From: Sorex araneus
Taxonomy: Eukaryota; Chordata; Mammalia; Eulipotyphla; Soricidae
DNA length: 64,000 nucleotides
NCBI RefSeq assembly: GCF_027595985.1
Contig: NC_073313.1
Span: 99,683,552-99,747,551, forward strand
Direction: 5' to 3'
Positions within the stretch are counted from its first letter, which is position 1. Every line of letters starts with the position of its first letter. Shown here one piece after another: positions 1 through 11,682 of the stretch. A model generated the notes under the pieces. It saw only the letters and a list, made by a program, of their open reading frames with translations. It was not told where the DNA came from and ran no database searches. The translations under genes were made by a program, and so were the position numbers.

Positions 1-141
1 ATATTGAAAGGTATTGGAACACTTGACAGTTTAAAAATTGTGGAGCTTTACAACTCTTTGGTGTGCTGTATTTTCCATAGTAAATAATAAAAAAGAACTT
101 TAATATATTTTAAACTTCCAATAAATACCTAGGAGCTAAAT
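1..141. other. AT-rich sequence, nothing recognised
   Basis: No coding potential, splice pattern or repeat family is apparent in this short stretch at the window edge. Confidence 0.5.
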
Positions 142-173
142 TTGCTGAGAATGGAGAGAGAAAAACCCCAAGC

Positions 174-175
174 AT

Positions 176-226
<51 letters not shown>

Positions 227-254
227 TATATGTATTCATTCATTCATTCATTCA
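174..254 (+). repeat. (TTTA)n / (ATTC)n microsatellite
   Basis: About 14 TTTA units run into several ATTC units. The tract directly abuts the poly(T) end of an antisense SINE, so it probably grew from that SINE's A-rich tail. Confidence 0.9.
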
Positions 255-257
255 TTT

Positions 258-1053
258 TAATTTTGGGGCCACAACTGGCGATATGCAGTCAGAAATTACT
301 CCTGGTGGTACTCGGGGGACCCGATGGGATGCCAGGGACTAAACACAGGTCTCCTGTATCCAAGGCAAAGGCCCCACCCGCCGTACTATCACTCAGGCCC
401 CTAAATGTATTTTTTTGGCAAAGGAAAAGTTATCCTAATAGGACAATTTAAAAGAAATGTAAACTTGTCTGGCGAAAATTACTACAGAATACAAGTTCAG
501 AAATTAACTAGTAGCTGTGGCAGCTGGCTTCATTGTTCTTGACCATCATAATGATCCTTTTTTTCCTTTTTGGGTCACACCCAGCAATGCTCAGGGATTA
601 CTCTTGGCTCTGCACGGGTAATTCCTCCTGGCGGTGCTTAGAGGACCATGTGGGATGCCAAGGATTGAACACCAGTCGGCCACATGCAAAGCAAATGCCC
701 TATCTGCTGTACTATCGCACAGACTCCATAACAATAATTTTTGTGTCCTTAACCTCTCACTCCTGCCCAGTTCTTAGCTGCATGACGTGGCGGTTCTTCC
801 CAGTACTCAGCCATACTGCTGTTTTGTCTTTTAGAGTTGGAGTAGGAGCTACGAAAATCTAAACACATAATTAAAGCTGATTTAGGAGTGCTGATGTTGG
901 GGGCTGGAGCCATAGTACTTGCGTTGTATACAGCCAAACGGGTTCGCAGCACCCCATATGTTCCGAGGAGCACCATCAGGAGCAATTCCTGAGTGCAGAG
1001 CCAGGAGTAAGCCATGAGCACTGCCAGATATGACCCAAACACACAAAAAAGGA
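258..1053. mobile_element. Three SOR SINE copies
   Basis: Antisense copies lie at 258-401 and 556-727, recognisable by 'gggtcacacccagcaatgct' at the T-rich end and '..tatcgcacagactcc' at the head. A sense copy lies at 897-1053, starting 'gggggctggagccatag' and ending in an A-rich tail. All are diverged. Short reading frames across them are chance translations of the SINE. Confidence 0.85.
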
Positions 1054-1366
1054 AGAAATGCTGGTGTCTTTGTCAATAAAGCAAAATGATTTTTAAATCT
1101 ACCTGCCATTTTTTTTAATGAAGAGCCTGATCTGCATGGCAGATTCTATATAGTTTTCTAGGCACAAATAAAAATAAAAACTCAGCTCTAGAATACACTT
1201 CCCAGAGAGATGATCTCAGCCATCGGTTATATGCCTGGATAGCTAAAAGTGCCATTAAAAACAGTTTTACAATTATGCATCAAGTGATCATCTCAATGTA
1301 AGCCTCCTAACAAGTAGAACACAGGAAGTCTATATGAAAACATTATTATATAACTACACATTCTTG

Positions 1367-1612
1367 TACTGGAGCGATAGCACAGCAAGTAGGGCATTTG
1401 ACTTGCACGCGGCCAACCAAGGTTTGATTCTTCCGTCCCTCTCGGAGAGCCCGACAAGCTACTGAGAGTATCCCGACTGCACGGCAGAGCCTGGCAAGCT
1501 AACTGTGGACTATTTGATATGCCAAAAACAGTAACAACAAGTTTCACAGTGGAGACGTTACGGGTGCCCGCTGGAGCAGATCAATGAACAACGGAATGAC
1601 AGTGCTACAGTG
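1367..1612 (+). mobile_element. SOR-headed SINE with RTE-derived tail, complete copy
   Basis: The element starts with the SOR tRNA-like head (A box within 'gatagcacagcaagtag', B box 'GGTTTGATTC'). It then diverges from the A-tailed SOR family: a central body ('cggcagagcctggcaagct', 'gatatgccaaaaacagtaac') leads to a 3' end starting 'tggagacgttac' and closing with 'gacagtgctacagtg'. There is no poly(A). A 13-bp target duplication, 'ctacacattcttg', flanks it exactly (1354-1366 and 1613-1625), so this is one integrated unit and not a chance juxtaposition. The 3' segment matches the 3' end of the RTE LINE at 3606-4290, suggesting RTE machinery mobilised it. Confidence 0.85.
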
Positions 1613-1740
1613 CTACACATTCTTGATTTGATCAAATAAACAAAAATAAATGTAGAAGGGAGATGAATTACAGCAGGTTAGGGGACCTGTCCTGCATGCG
1701 TCAATCAGATGCAACATTAACTGTCTTCATTGAAAATCCT

Positions 1741-1966
1741 GTTGCTCATCGATTTGCTGGAGCAGGCACCAGTAACATCTTCATTTTGAGACTTGTTGTT
1801 ACTGTTTTGGGCATATTGAATACGCCAAGGGTAGCTTTCCAGGCTCTGCCATGCAGACGAGATACTCTTGGTAGCCTGCCAGGCTCACTGAGAGGAGTGG
1901 AGAAATCAAACTCAGGTCGGTTGTGTGCAAGGCAAGTGCCCTACCGCTGTGCTATAGATCCAGCCC
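1741..1966 (-). mobile_element. SOR-headed SINE with RTE-derived tail, antisense
   Basis: Read on the - strand it has the tRNA-like head ('gctggatctatagcacag'), the central body and the RTE-like 3' end ('gtgcctgctccagcaaatcg'). Its tail faces that of the copy at 1367-1612, so the two form a tail-to-tail inverted pair about 130 bp apart. Confidence 0.8.
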
Positions 1967-2124
1967 TCGTTGAAAATATGTGTGATAATTATCCTTATAT
2001 ATTTTTTTGTCTAAAACTATGTGGACTGGCTTTATTATCATTGTTTTGACTATCACAGAAATAACAAAACTTCCCTGTGTAATCAAATAATCAACACTCT
2101 GCATCCCCTTTCCATCTTGAAACA

Positions 2125-2640
2125 TATATATATAAAGTTATTCATACTTGAGTTTCAGGCATACAATTTTCCAAAATCAATCCCATCACCAGTGTCAACT
2201 TCCCTCCACCAATGTCCTCAGATTCGATTCCTTCCTTCTCATCCCCCAATTGCCTCCTTGACAGGCACATTTTTAAGTTTGATTTTTGTAGTTTGGACCA
2301 CATTCTTTCAATTTTGTTAGTTTTGTGGTATTCCAATTTGTAGTATACCATATACAACTAATATGTTCAAGGCCCCTGCCTCCTACTCCTGTTACCTCCT
2401 GCCCACCTCTTCTTAACCTCCCCCCTCAATTTTTTTCCTTCCTATCCTTCTCAGTTCTATAAATTAGGACCAAGGTGATATTAGTATTCCCCTTTGATAC
2501 TTTGCATTCCAAATTTTGTCCTATTATTCTATACATCACAGATAAGGGTGAACACCACTAGATATCCTTCATCTTTTGAATTACTTCACTTAACATAACG
2601 TCCTCCGGAACTAGCCAAATTTCAGAAAATTGCATGTTTT
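2125..2640 (-). mobile_element. Old L1 3' end, antisense
   Basis: The C-rich region ('cacttaacataacgtcc' at its far end) has the same organisation as the other antisense shrew L1 3'UTRs in this window, but is strongly diverged. No usable ORF remains. Confidence 0.65.
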
Positions 2641-2645
2641 GTTGT

Positions 2646-2957
2646 TTTTTGCTTGGGGGCCACATCCAGTTGTTCTCAGGGCTTACTTTTTTGCTCTGCA
2701 ATCAATCCTGGCTGTACTAAGAGGACTATAAGTGGTGTCAGGTATTGAACCTGGGTTAATTGCATGCAAAGCAAGTATCTTACCTGCTGTTCTATCTCTC
2801 TTGCCCCTCAAAATTATTTCTTTGTTTTGATTTGGGAGGCAACACCTGGCAGTGCTCAGGGATTACTTCTGCTCTGTGCTCAAGCATGGCTTCTGGTGGT
2901 GCTGGGGACTCCTGCCAGCTGGAGATTTGATCCAGGATACACCACATACAAGTGACT
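2646..2957 (-). mobile_element. Two diverged antisense SOR SINEs
   Basis: Copies at 2646-2807 and 2828-2957 lie head to tail. Both show the antisense 'gggccacatccagt' / 'cacctggcagtgctcaggg' end. The second lacks its head. Confidence 0.75.
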
Positions 2958-3136
2958 TATATATAATTTCAGCACTTATATATAGTGCTGAAATATACCT
3001 ATCAAATTCATTAAGGAAGTTGATTTTTTCCTCTTCCATTTTCTTTGTTGTTGTGCTCTCTGAGATACGTTAGTAATGCTCTCACATATCTGGTTTTGGT
3101 GCTTGCACACATGTATGGAGTGTTTTGTATTTTTTA

Positions 3137-3605
3137 ATGAATCACCTTGAGATACAGTTACAGACTTACAAACTTTTGTGATTACGTTTCACTTATACAA
3201 TGATCAAGTACCCACCCCTCCACCACCAGTGTTACCAGTATCCCTCCCGCCACCCCCACCTCATATTCCATGCCTCTGTGGCTCTGTGGCAGGCACATTT
3301 CCTTTTACTCTCTCTCTCCTTTTGGGTGTTATGATTTGCAATACAGGCACTAAGTGGCCATCATGTTCAGTCCATAGCCTACTTTCAGCACACATCTCCC
3401 ATCCAAAGCGAGCCTTCCAAGCATTATTTACTTAGTGGTCCCCTCTCTATCCCAGTTGCCTTTCCCCAGCATATGATTCTGGCTTCCAAGCTGCAGAGAG
3501 ATCCTTCTGACCCTTATCTCTGCTGTTCTTGAGAGTTAGTCTCCCATTATGTTACTTTATATTCCAAAATGAGTGCAGTCATTCTATGTCTGTCCTTCTC
3601 TCTAG
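3137..3605 (-). mobile_element. L1 3'UTR, antisense (right part continues after an RTE insertion)
   Basis: It begins with the 3'-end signature 'tgaatcaccttgagatacag' and continues through the C-rich, poorly coding L1 3'UTR to 'tctatgtctgtccttctctc'. The element resumes at about 4291 ('tcatttcacttaacatgata') and runs to about 4395. The 685 bp between is a separate RTE fragment, so the RTE piece was inserted into an existing L1. Confidence 0.85.
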
Positions 3606-4290
3606 TATCACTTGTATCACTTGTCATCCCATTGATCTTCGATTTGCTCGAGTAGGTGCCAGTAACATCTCCATTCGTCCCTGTCGCGTGCTAGTGTAGC
3701 CCAATGGTATCTGCTAGCTCCAGGAACAGGAAGAACCTCAAAATGTTCATTCAGGGTTTTGACTAAGAAGTCTGACCATCTCGTAGGTGGGGGGGGTGCC
3801 ACGCGGTCTTTTGACGTCCCGTGGAATCCAGTCGGTAACAGCAGCTCTAGTCCAGAGGTCATCTCTGAATCACATTATGTGTCTGGCCCATCTGATTTTT
3901 GACTCCTTAGCAAACGAGACAGCATCCCTGATTCTTGATCATTGACAGAGGTCGGAACTCCGGATTCCTTCTCTCAGTTGAGTAAAACTCGATACTCCAA
4001 GCATAGCTCTTTCGATTCCTCTTTGGGATACCCAAATAACATTCTCATCCTGTTTGCCTAAGGCCCAGGTCTCTGAGGCGTATCTTAGTTAGTGCAGGAA
4101 GAACGTTGGAGTAGAAAAGATGTGCCCAGATCTGTAGGTTCTTTGTCCTCTTAACCACTTCTTCGACGCTCTTGAAGGCATTCCACACTGCTCTCTTCCT
4201 TCTGTGCAGTTCTGGCACCAAGTCGTTCCTCATGTTGAGTTCTCCTCCCATGTACACATAGCTGCTGCATATGGAGATGTTCGTTCCGTA
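3606..4290 (-). mobile_element. RTE-clade LINE, 3' fragment (RTE1_Sar-like)
   Basis: Translated on the - strand, with frame breaks, it gives the end of an RTE reverse transcriptase ORF. The region behind RT ('SYVYMGGELNMRNDL', then 'AHLFYSNVLPAL') lies at about 4290-4080. The C-terminal segment at about 3860-3617 includes '[14 protein letters not shown]' and '[12 protein letters not shown]', and the stop is the TGA at 3619-3617. Behind the stop is a short tandem tail (two CAAGTGATA units) instead of poly(A), as RTE elements have. It sits inside an antisense L1. From memory of the family these motifs fit RTE1_Sar, an element shared by the common shrew and parasitic nematodes. A database search is needed to confirm the exact subfamily. 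Confidence 0.8.
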
Positions 4291-4630
4291 TCATTTCATT
4301 TCACTTAACATGATACTCATCATGTCGATCCAATTATATGCAAATTTCATGACTTCATCTTTTCTAACATTGCATACTATTCCATCATGTAGGGTGGTTT
4401 TAAAGTGGAATGAAATCCCCAACTTCTAGGTAGTGGGGGAATTTCCCCAGCTTCTGGCCTGTTTTCTTGGGCCACCAATAGTTGTGGGGTTTTTGACTTT
4501 ATTTTTATAGGGGCCACACTGAGCACTGCTTGGGAGGCCACCAGTACTACATCCAGCGGTGCAGTGATAAAGCTTTGCACATGATAAGCGTCTGCTCTAC
4601 CGCTTAACCATATGTCTGATCTATGTTGCT
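4291..4630 (-). mobile_element. Remainder of interrupted L1, then a diverged SINE-like piece
   Basis: 4291-4395 completes the L1 begun at 3137. About 4487-4620 resembles an old antisense tRNA-derived SINE ('ggggccacactgagcactgc' and 'ctgctctaccgcttaacc'). Confidence 0.5.
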
Positions 4631-4734
4631 GTTTTGTTTATGTGTGAGTAACTATTTGTGCTTGTGAATTCATAAAATAAGCAGAAATATAAATAAAAGA
4701 TCCTTTTAATGATAATTTAAATTTGACTGAGATG

Positions 4735-5235
4735 CTATTTACATAACCAAGATGTGGAAACAGCCTGAGTACCCAAGAACAGATGAGTGGATAAATAAGT
4801 TGTGGTATGTGTACTCAACTATAAAAACGAACTCCTGAAGTTCACTACAACTTGAATAAAACTGGAGGGTGTCATGCTGAGAAAAGTGAAACAAAGGGAT
4901 AGATATCCCAGGACCTTTCTCATATGTAAAGGATAAAGAAACATAGTAAGAAAAAATGATAGATTTTCAACATCTCAGCATTATAGAACTGAGTTTGCTG
5001 AGCAGTGGGAGTGGGTGAGACAGCACCAGGAGACATTAGTGAAGAGATGCTAATACTCTAAGAGATGTAACAACATAACATTCATGAAACTTTATAAACA
5101 TGATCACAAATCATGGTACCTAAATTAAAATTAATATTTAAAGTTTGAAGAGAGTCCAGTGATGATTGCTAAAGGTCAATGTGAGACATACAAGTGGGAA
5201 AACTGGCTTGGTGTGCTGAAGGAACAATTATAACA
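4735..5235 (+). mobile_element. Old L1 ORF2 end plus 3'UTR, sense
   Basis: 'ccaagatgtggaaacagcct' and 'gaacagatgagtggataaat' are the nucleotide signature of the L1 ORF2 C-terminus, followed by a diverged 3'UTR. No intact frame survives. Confidence 0.75.
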
Positions 5236-5237
5236 CC

Positions 5238-5495
5238 CAATTTTTTAATAAATTTTTTATTAGTGAATCACCATGAGGTACAGTTACAGACTTACAATCT
5301 TTTGTGCTAGCGTTTCAGTCATACAATTGTCAAGTACCCATCCTTCCACCAGTGCCCATTTTCCACCACCAATGGTCCAAGCATCTCTCCCGCCACCCCC
5401 ACCCCGCCTCTGTGGCAGTGCATACCCTTTTGTTCTCTCTCTCCTTTTGGGTGTTGCGGTTTGCAATAGAGGTACTAAGTGGCCATCATTAGAAC
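5238..5495 (-). mobile_element. L1 3'UTR fragment, antisense
   Basis: Starts at the T-rich 3' end, then 'gtgaatcaccatgaggtaca', and stops about 250 bp in. It is a strongly 5'-truncated young-type L1. Confidence 0.85.
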
Positions 5496-5557
5496 ATCCA
5501 ATTTTTAACTTGATATGTTAGTAAGGAACAAGAGGAGAATCATATTCTATGTTGTAT

Positions 5558-8365
5558 ATTCTTTCTTTAATTGAATCATTGTGAGACACAGTTACAAAGC
5601 TGTTCATGATCAGGTTTCACTCATACAATGTTCCAACACCTATCCCTCCACCAGTGTAGATTTCTTACCACCAATGTCTCCAGTGATCCTCCTACTATCA
5701 GTCCTCCCCTCCAGCCTGCCTCCATGGCAGGCATTTTTCTTCTTTCTTTCTCTCAACTTTTGGGCATTATGGTTTGCAATACAATAATGAGAGCTTACGA
5801 TGCTTGTTCCTTTACCTACTTTCAGCATGCAGTTCTTATCCAGAGTGATTATTTCCAATTATCTTTGGAACTATAATAATCTTGTTGTAGTAGTACTTTC
5901 TCTATCTCACCTGCCTTATACCCTACCACTTGAGGCAGGCTCCCAATGGTGGACCAATCCTCCTGGCCCTGTTTCTACTATCTTTAGATTTTAGTTTTAT
6001 ACTATGATTTTTGTATACCACAAATGAATGCAATCATTCTATATATGTCCCTGTCCTGATTTATTCCATTCAGCACGATATTCTCCATGTCCATCCATTT
6101 ATAAGTGAATTTCATCACTTCATTTTTCCTGGTGGCTGTATAGTATTCCATTATGTAGATGTGCCATAGATTCTTTAACCAGCCATCTGTTCTCAGGCAC
6201 TCAGGTTGTTTGCAGGTTCTGGCTATTGTGAATGGTGCTGCCATGAGCATAGAAGTGCAGATATTTTTCTCTGCAGTGTGACTTTTGTACCCCTGGGTGG
6301 GTATATTCCCAAAAGTGGTGTTACCGGGTCATATGGAAGCTCAGTTTTAGTTTTTTGAGGAATGCCCAAACTGTTTTCCAAAAAGGCTAGACCCCTCAGC
6401 GTTCTTACAAACAATGAATGAGAGTCCCTTCCTCCCTGCATGCACACCAGCACCAGTTGTTCTTATTCTTCTGGATGTGTTAAAGTCTCTGTGGTGTAAG
6501 CTGATATCTCATTATTGTTTTTATTTGCATCTCGCTGATGATTGGCCATGTAGAGCATTTTTCTCATGTGCCTGTTTGGCTACTTGAATTTCTTCTTTGA
6601 GGAACTTTCTGCTCATCTCTTCTCCCCAATTTTTGAATGGGGTATGATTTTTTCCCTGTAAAGTTCAAACAGTGGCTTATATATCTTTGCTATTAACCCC
6701 ATATCAGATGGATATTGAGTAAATATTTTCCCATTCTGTGGGCTGTCTTTGTATCTTGCTCATTGTTTCTTTTGAGGTACAAAAGTTTTTTTAGTTTAAT
6801 GTAGTCCCATTTGTTTACGTTAGCTTCCATTTGCTAATGGAAATCCAGTGATGTTTTGTCATTGAAATGCCTTTAGCTTCAATGTCATGAGCGGTTCTGC
6901 CTACATTTTCCTCCATGTACCTCATGGATTCAGGTCTGATATGGAGGTCCTTCATCCATTTTTATTTGATTTTTGTGCATAGAGTTAGAAAGAGGTCTGA
7001 GTTCGGTTTTTCACATGTAACTGCCCAGTTTTCCCAGCACCACTTGTTGAAAGGTGCTGGTCCCAGTTCATATTTCTTGCTTCTTTGTAAAAGACTAAAT
7101 TATCATGTATTTTAGTGTCCTCTGTCAGGATATTCAACTCTATTCCATTGGTCTGCAGTCTGTCTTTATTTCAATACCATGCTGCTTTAATTATTACTGC
7201 TTTGTCTCACACTTTGAAATTGGGGAAGGTGATGCCACCTATCTTCTTTTTCTCAAGGATTGCTCTAGCTGTTCATGGTAGTTTATTTTTCCATAAGAAT
7301 TTCAGGAGTGGTTTGCCTATTTCATGGAATCATGTCTTGGGTATCCTTATAGGGATGGTCTCGAATCTGTATAATGCTTTGGAAACTATTGCCATATTGA
7401 CAAACCTTCTGATCCTTGAGAAGGGGATGTATCTCCATTTTCTCATATTTTCTTTTATTTCTTATTTTTTTTGTTTTTGGGTCACACCTGGCGATGCACA
7501 GGGGTTACTCCTGGCTCTGCACTCAGGAATTACTCCTGGCGGTGCTCAGAGGACCATATGGGATGCTGGGATTTGAACCCGGGTCGGCCGCGTGCAAGGC
7601 AAATGCCCTACCCGCTATGCTATCACTCCAGCCCCTTCTTTTATTTCTTGAAGTTGTGTTTTGTCATTTATCTTTGTATAGGTTCTTCACCTCTTTAGTT
7701 AAACTGATTTTGAGGTACTTGATTTTCTGAGGCACAATTGTGAACTGAATTTTTTTAATATCTCTTTTTTCTCTTTCATTATTTGTATATAGGAAAGCCA
7801 CAGATTTTGGAGGGTATTGGCTTTGTAGCTTGCCACTTTACAATACAACCTATTGTTTCTAGGAGTATTTATGTAGAGTCTTTAGAATGTTCGTAGTATC
7901 ATGTAATCTGTAAATAGTGCTAACTTGACTTCTTTTCTTCCCAAAATGCCTTTGATATCTTTTTCTCGCCTACCTGCTATGGCAAGTACTTCCAGTACTA
8001 TATTGAATAGACGTGGGAAACATTGTCTTGTGGCTGATCTTAGAGGAAAGGCTTTTAGTTTTTTCCCATTGAGAATAATGCTTGTTGTGGGATTTTAGTA
8101 AATGATTTTGACTATACTGAGGGAAATTGAAAGCTTTTATCATAATTGGATGCTATATCTGGTCAAATTCTTTCTCTGTGTCTATTGATATTATCATATG
8201 GTTATATTTTCTTTTATTAATATGGTGTATTTTGTTGATTGACTTGCAAATGATAAACCATCCTTGAATCTCCAGGATAAATCCTACTTGGTCATTGTGC
8301 ATGATCATTTGGATTAGCTGTTGGATTTTATTTCCAAGATTTTAAATTTGATGGTTCAATGAGGA
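5558..8365 (-). mobile_element. L1, 3' 2.6 kb including ORF2 C-terminal half, antisense
   Basis: The - strand carries the 3'UTR (5558-6000) and then ORF2 running upstream. The C-terminal end (around 6002-6250) includes 'TDGWLKNLWHIYIMEYY', and the next segment (6223-6453) has 'ELPYDPVTPLLGIYP'. The region continues to about 8365 in the RT half. Frameshifts and stops break ORF2 repeatedly. A SOR SINE at 7464-7635 interrupts it. Confidence 0.85.
7464..7635 (-). mobile_element. SOR SINE, antisense, inserted in L1
   Basis: Well-preserved copy with a 14-bp target duplication, 'ttcttttatttctt' (7450-7463 and 7636-7649). It is younger than the L1 it interrupts. Confidence 0.95.
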
Positions 8366-8476
8366 ACAAATGGAGAAGTATGTTGTATTTTATTGTAAAA
8401 AAACTAAATTGGAATAGTTGTAATTACTATAAATAACTTACCATGAATCTGGACCAAAATTATTAAAAAACATTTT

Positions 8477-8640
8477 TGGAGCTGGAGAAATAGCATACGA
8501 GGTAAATTACTTGTCTTGCATTTGGCTGAACCCAGTTCAAAACCTAGGTACCATCTATTGTCCACCAACCACCATGAGGGGTCATGCTGAGAACAGGGCC
8601 AGGAATAGTATCTGAGTACCACAAAGTGTGGCTCAAAAAC
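8477..8640 (+). mobile_element. Old tRNA-derived SINE, sense
   Basis: 'ttggagctggagaaatagca' at the head and 'gtgtggctcaaaaac' at the A-rich end. Diverged from the SOR consensus. Confidence 0.65.
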
Positions 8641-9280
8641 ATCAATTACATCAACTTCATTTTAATATTTATCAGGAAAAAAACAGAAATAGACAATTTT
8701 TTTTATTTTGAGAAAAAATACCCTTATGAAGCTCCCTGGACTTGGACTTAGTATTCTATTTTATCGTCACTCAGATTTCTTTGATTCAATTTTTTTATAG
8801 TATCAAAGTTTTGGCTGGCCTCCCATGCTGGGGGAAAGTTTTGGGTTTTTTAAAACTCAAACCTTAATGATCTTCAATTGTGAATCTTCATTCTTCTTAT
8901 CTCTCTACTCCAGTGAGCCACTCATGCCCTTGTTCTCCACTGGATTAGTCCTACATCCACTAAATTAGCTACCACAGTCATAAATCAAGAAAAAGAAGAT
9001 GACTTTCCTCCACTATCTTTTCCCTCAATCCATCTAAATAGTAAGCTATTTATTTTTCCTTTCATTTTCAGGCACATATTTCTGACAAAATAAAACCCAT
9101 TACATTAATTTTATAATATTGAGTCCAGGATAAGGTCGAATAAAATGAAGTTGGTCCAGTTTCCTGACAAATCATCAACCTCCTCTTCTTTAATAATAAT
9201 TGTGTAGGTCAGGAGATAGGGAAGAAACCAATAAGATTGGGCACTTGCTTTTATTCTGGAGGGGGCTTTAAAAACAAATC
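8641..9280. other. No gene or recognised repeat
   Basis: AT-rich intergenic sequence with only short chance frames and no repeat signature I could place. Confidence 0.5.
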
Positions 9281-9586
9281 TAGAGGGGCTGAAGCAATAG
9301 CATAGCGGGTACTATGCTATTGCACGCGGCCGACCCGGGTTTGAATCCCAGCATCCCATATGGTCCCCTGAGCACCGCCAGGGGTAATTCCTGAGTGCAT
9401 GAGCCAGGAATGACCCCTGTGCATTGCTGGGTGTGACCCAAAAAGCAAAAAAAAAAATATAGAGACCAGAGTGATAGCACTATGGGCTGAGAGCATGCTT
9501 TTCCTGAGGGAGGCATGGGATCAATCCCTAGCATAGCAGTATCCCCAAGCACTGCCAAGTGTGACTCAAACAAACAAAAACTCAAT
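9281..9586 (+). mobile_element. Two sense SINEs in tandem
   Basis: 9281-9457 is a recognisable SOR copy ending in an A run. A short internal duplication around 'tagcatagcgggtactatgc' has altered its head. 9458-9586 is an older copy ('gagaccagagtgatagcact') with its own A-rich end. Confidence 0.85.
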
Positions 9587-9886
9587 TTAAAGCTCACTGT
9601 GGACATTAGTGGAGAGTGAAGGCATCCTCACTTTCCTCTAGTAAGCCAAATCCTGTCTTTGTCATGATACCTAGTGTCTTTATAGAGGTTGTAATATGGT
9701 CAGTCCTGCCCATAGCTTCTGCTTATGCCCTAGAATTACTCTGAATTCCTGGAATCTTCCCATAATGAAACTAAGTCTTCCTTTGCAGTTATTCTACATA
9801 CAACTACACAGGAATAGCTCTAATTCATGGGAGCTTAAATTAGGCAGGGACCACTGACTTTGAGAGGACATGTGCGTATCCACGGC

Positions 9887-10054
9887 TATTTTGGGTGGGG
9901 ATTTGTTACTGGGCCATACCTGTCAGTGCTCGGGACTTACTCAGATATCACTCCAAGCAATGCTAGTGGGACCATGTGCAGTGTTGAGTCTTGACTCAAA
10001 GTCAGCAGCATGTAAGGCAAGTACCTTTACCCCTATACTACCTCTCCAACCCTT
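9887..10054 (-). mobile_element. Old SOR-type SINE, antisense
   Basis: 'gggccatacctgtcagtgct' through 'ctacctctccaaccc' reads as a diverged antisense copy. Confidence 0.7.
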
Positions 10055-10141
10055 GAAAAGGTATTTTGCCATGCACCAACAGAGAATTTATTTTTAAAAT
10101 ACATAATATGCATAGTTGTTGTTCTTGCTAGAATAATTGGA

Positions 10142-10865
10142 CTGGGGCTGGGGAGAAATATCAAAGAGATGTAGTGCATGACTTGCATTGTGAACCCTGA
10201 TTTTTTTTTCTAGGAAACCTTTTTTTTAATTTTAATAAATTTATTTATTTTTAATTAATGAATCACCATGAGGGTACAGTTACGGATTTATACACATCTG
10301 TGCTTATGCTCCCCCCATACAAAGTTCGGGAACCCATCCCTTCACCAGTGCCCATACTTCACCACCAGTAAACCCAGCATCCCTCCCATCCTCCCCAATC
10401 CCATCTCCCCCCACCCCACCCTGTCACTGTGGCAGGGCATTCCCTTCTGTTCTCTCCCTCTAATTAGCTATTGTGGTTTGCAATAAAGGTGTTGAGTGGC
10501 CACTGTGCTCAGTCTCTAGCCCTCATTCAGCCCGCAACTCCCTTCCCCCACATGGCCTTCTACTACATTATAGTTGGTGATCCCTTCTCTGAGTTGCCCT
10601 TTCCCCAGAATGTGAGGCCAGCCTCCTAGCCATGGAGTCAACCTCCTGGTAGTTGTTTCTACAATTCTTGGGTATTAGTCTCCCACTCTGTTATTCTATA
10701 TGTGAACCCTGATTTTTATCCACAGAACCTTATGCCCCATTTCTAAGTGTAGCCCTGTTGGTCCCCAGTGCATCTGGACTTGAGCAGTGCCATATCACAG
10801 ACTATCACCAAAAATGATTCCCAGACCTCCTGAGCACTGTTTGGGAGGCCAACCAAAATGAAATG
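10142..10865 (+). mobile_element. Old sense SINE split by an L1 3' end
   Basis: SINE halves at about 10142-10206 and 10695-10860 flank an antisense L1 3'UTR (about 10207-10694, signature 'gaatcaccatgagggtacag' near its left end). The sequence 'gtgaaccctgattttt' occurs on both sides and is the L1's target duplication. Confidence 0.8.
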
Positions 10866-11640
10866 TTAGATTTATAATATAAATTATGAAGTAAAATTTA
10901 TTTCTTCTAGTAATAGAGTCTTTTCTCATATAGGAAATTCCCGGAGAGCTGACAAGCCTTAACTAAAGTCATATAGCCATCGGATTAGATGAAACCAGGA
11001 ACCAAAGGATATCCTAAATCTCACTCTGGCACCTCAGACATGGTGTTAACTTTGAATTTTTTAATCTACCAAAGGGTCACATAAACTGTGCTTCTTTACA
11101 TTCATCTACTTAACAGGAAATAGTTGAAAGGTTAATGCACTGTGTTAAGTTGATTGACCTACCCCTCAGTCTGCATTTGAGAAATTAATTCAAACTAAAA
11201 TACATAAGCATGTTTTCCCCTAATAAATTCCAACAGCGGGGTATATCAACCATCAGGTTGATTTCCAGGAGTTAATTCTGCTTTACCCTCTCCATGGTTT
11301 CATTATTTTGTGTTTTCAAACCACCCTCATTTGTTAATCCATGGTTAGGGAGCAGGTAAGTGGATTGCTATGGAAACATCAGTGTTATGTTTGTGTTAAT
11401 AGTTATAATTTGCTCACTTTAACATCTATATTAAATTATGCATTAAATTAAATTCATTATAGGACTGTAATATCATTTTTCTTTTGATAGTTTTTTTATT
11501 GATTCAAGTTTGGTTCAAAATAATCAGCCTTACTCTTGGGTTTTGGTGACATTAGGACTCATTTATGTTGAACTATAGCATGAATAGAAACTGTGACATC
11601 AGAATTACTGCTAGAGAGTAGATAAATTAAGTTGTTTGCA
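10866..11640. other. No gene or recognised repeat
   Basis: AT-rich intergenic stretch with no long frame. A few mid-length T/A runs may be decayed repeats. Confidence 0.45.
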
Positions 11641-11682
11641 ACACATATGGCCCCTTGAGCACTGACAAGAATGATCCCTGAG

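Noticed and set aside
3606-4290. BovB as the identity of the RTE pieces
   Set aside because: The C-terminal motifs differ from those I know for BovB and fit RTE1_Sar better; only the clade is certain without a search.
7416-7730. Recurring peptides such as '[13 protein letters not shown]' throughout the window
   Set aside because: Antisense SOR SINE translated in its three frames; not a gene family.
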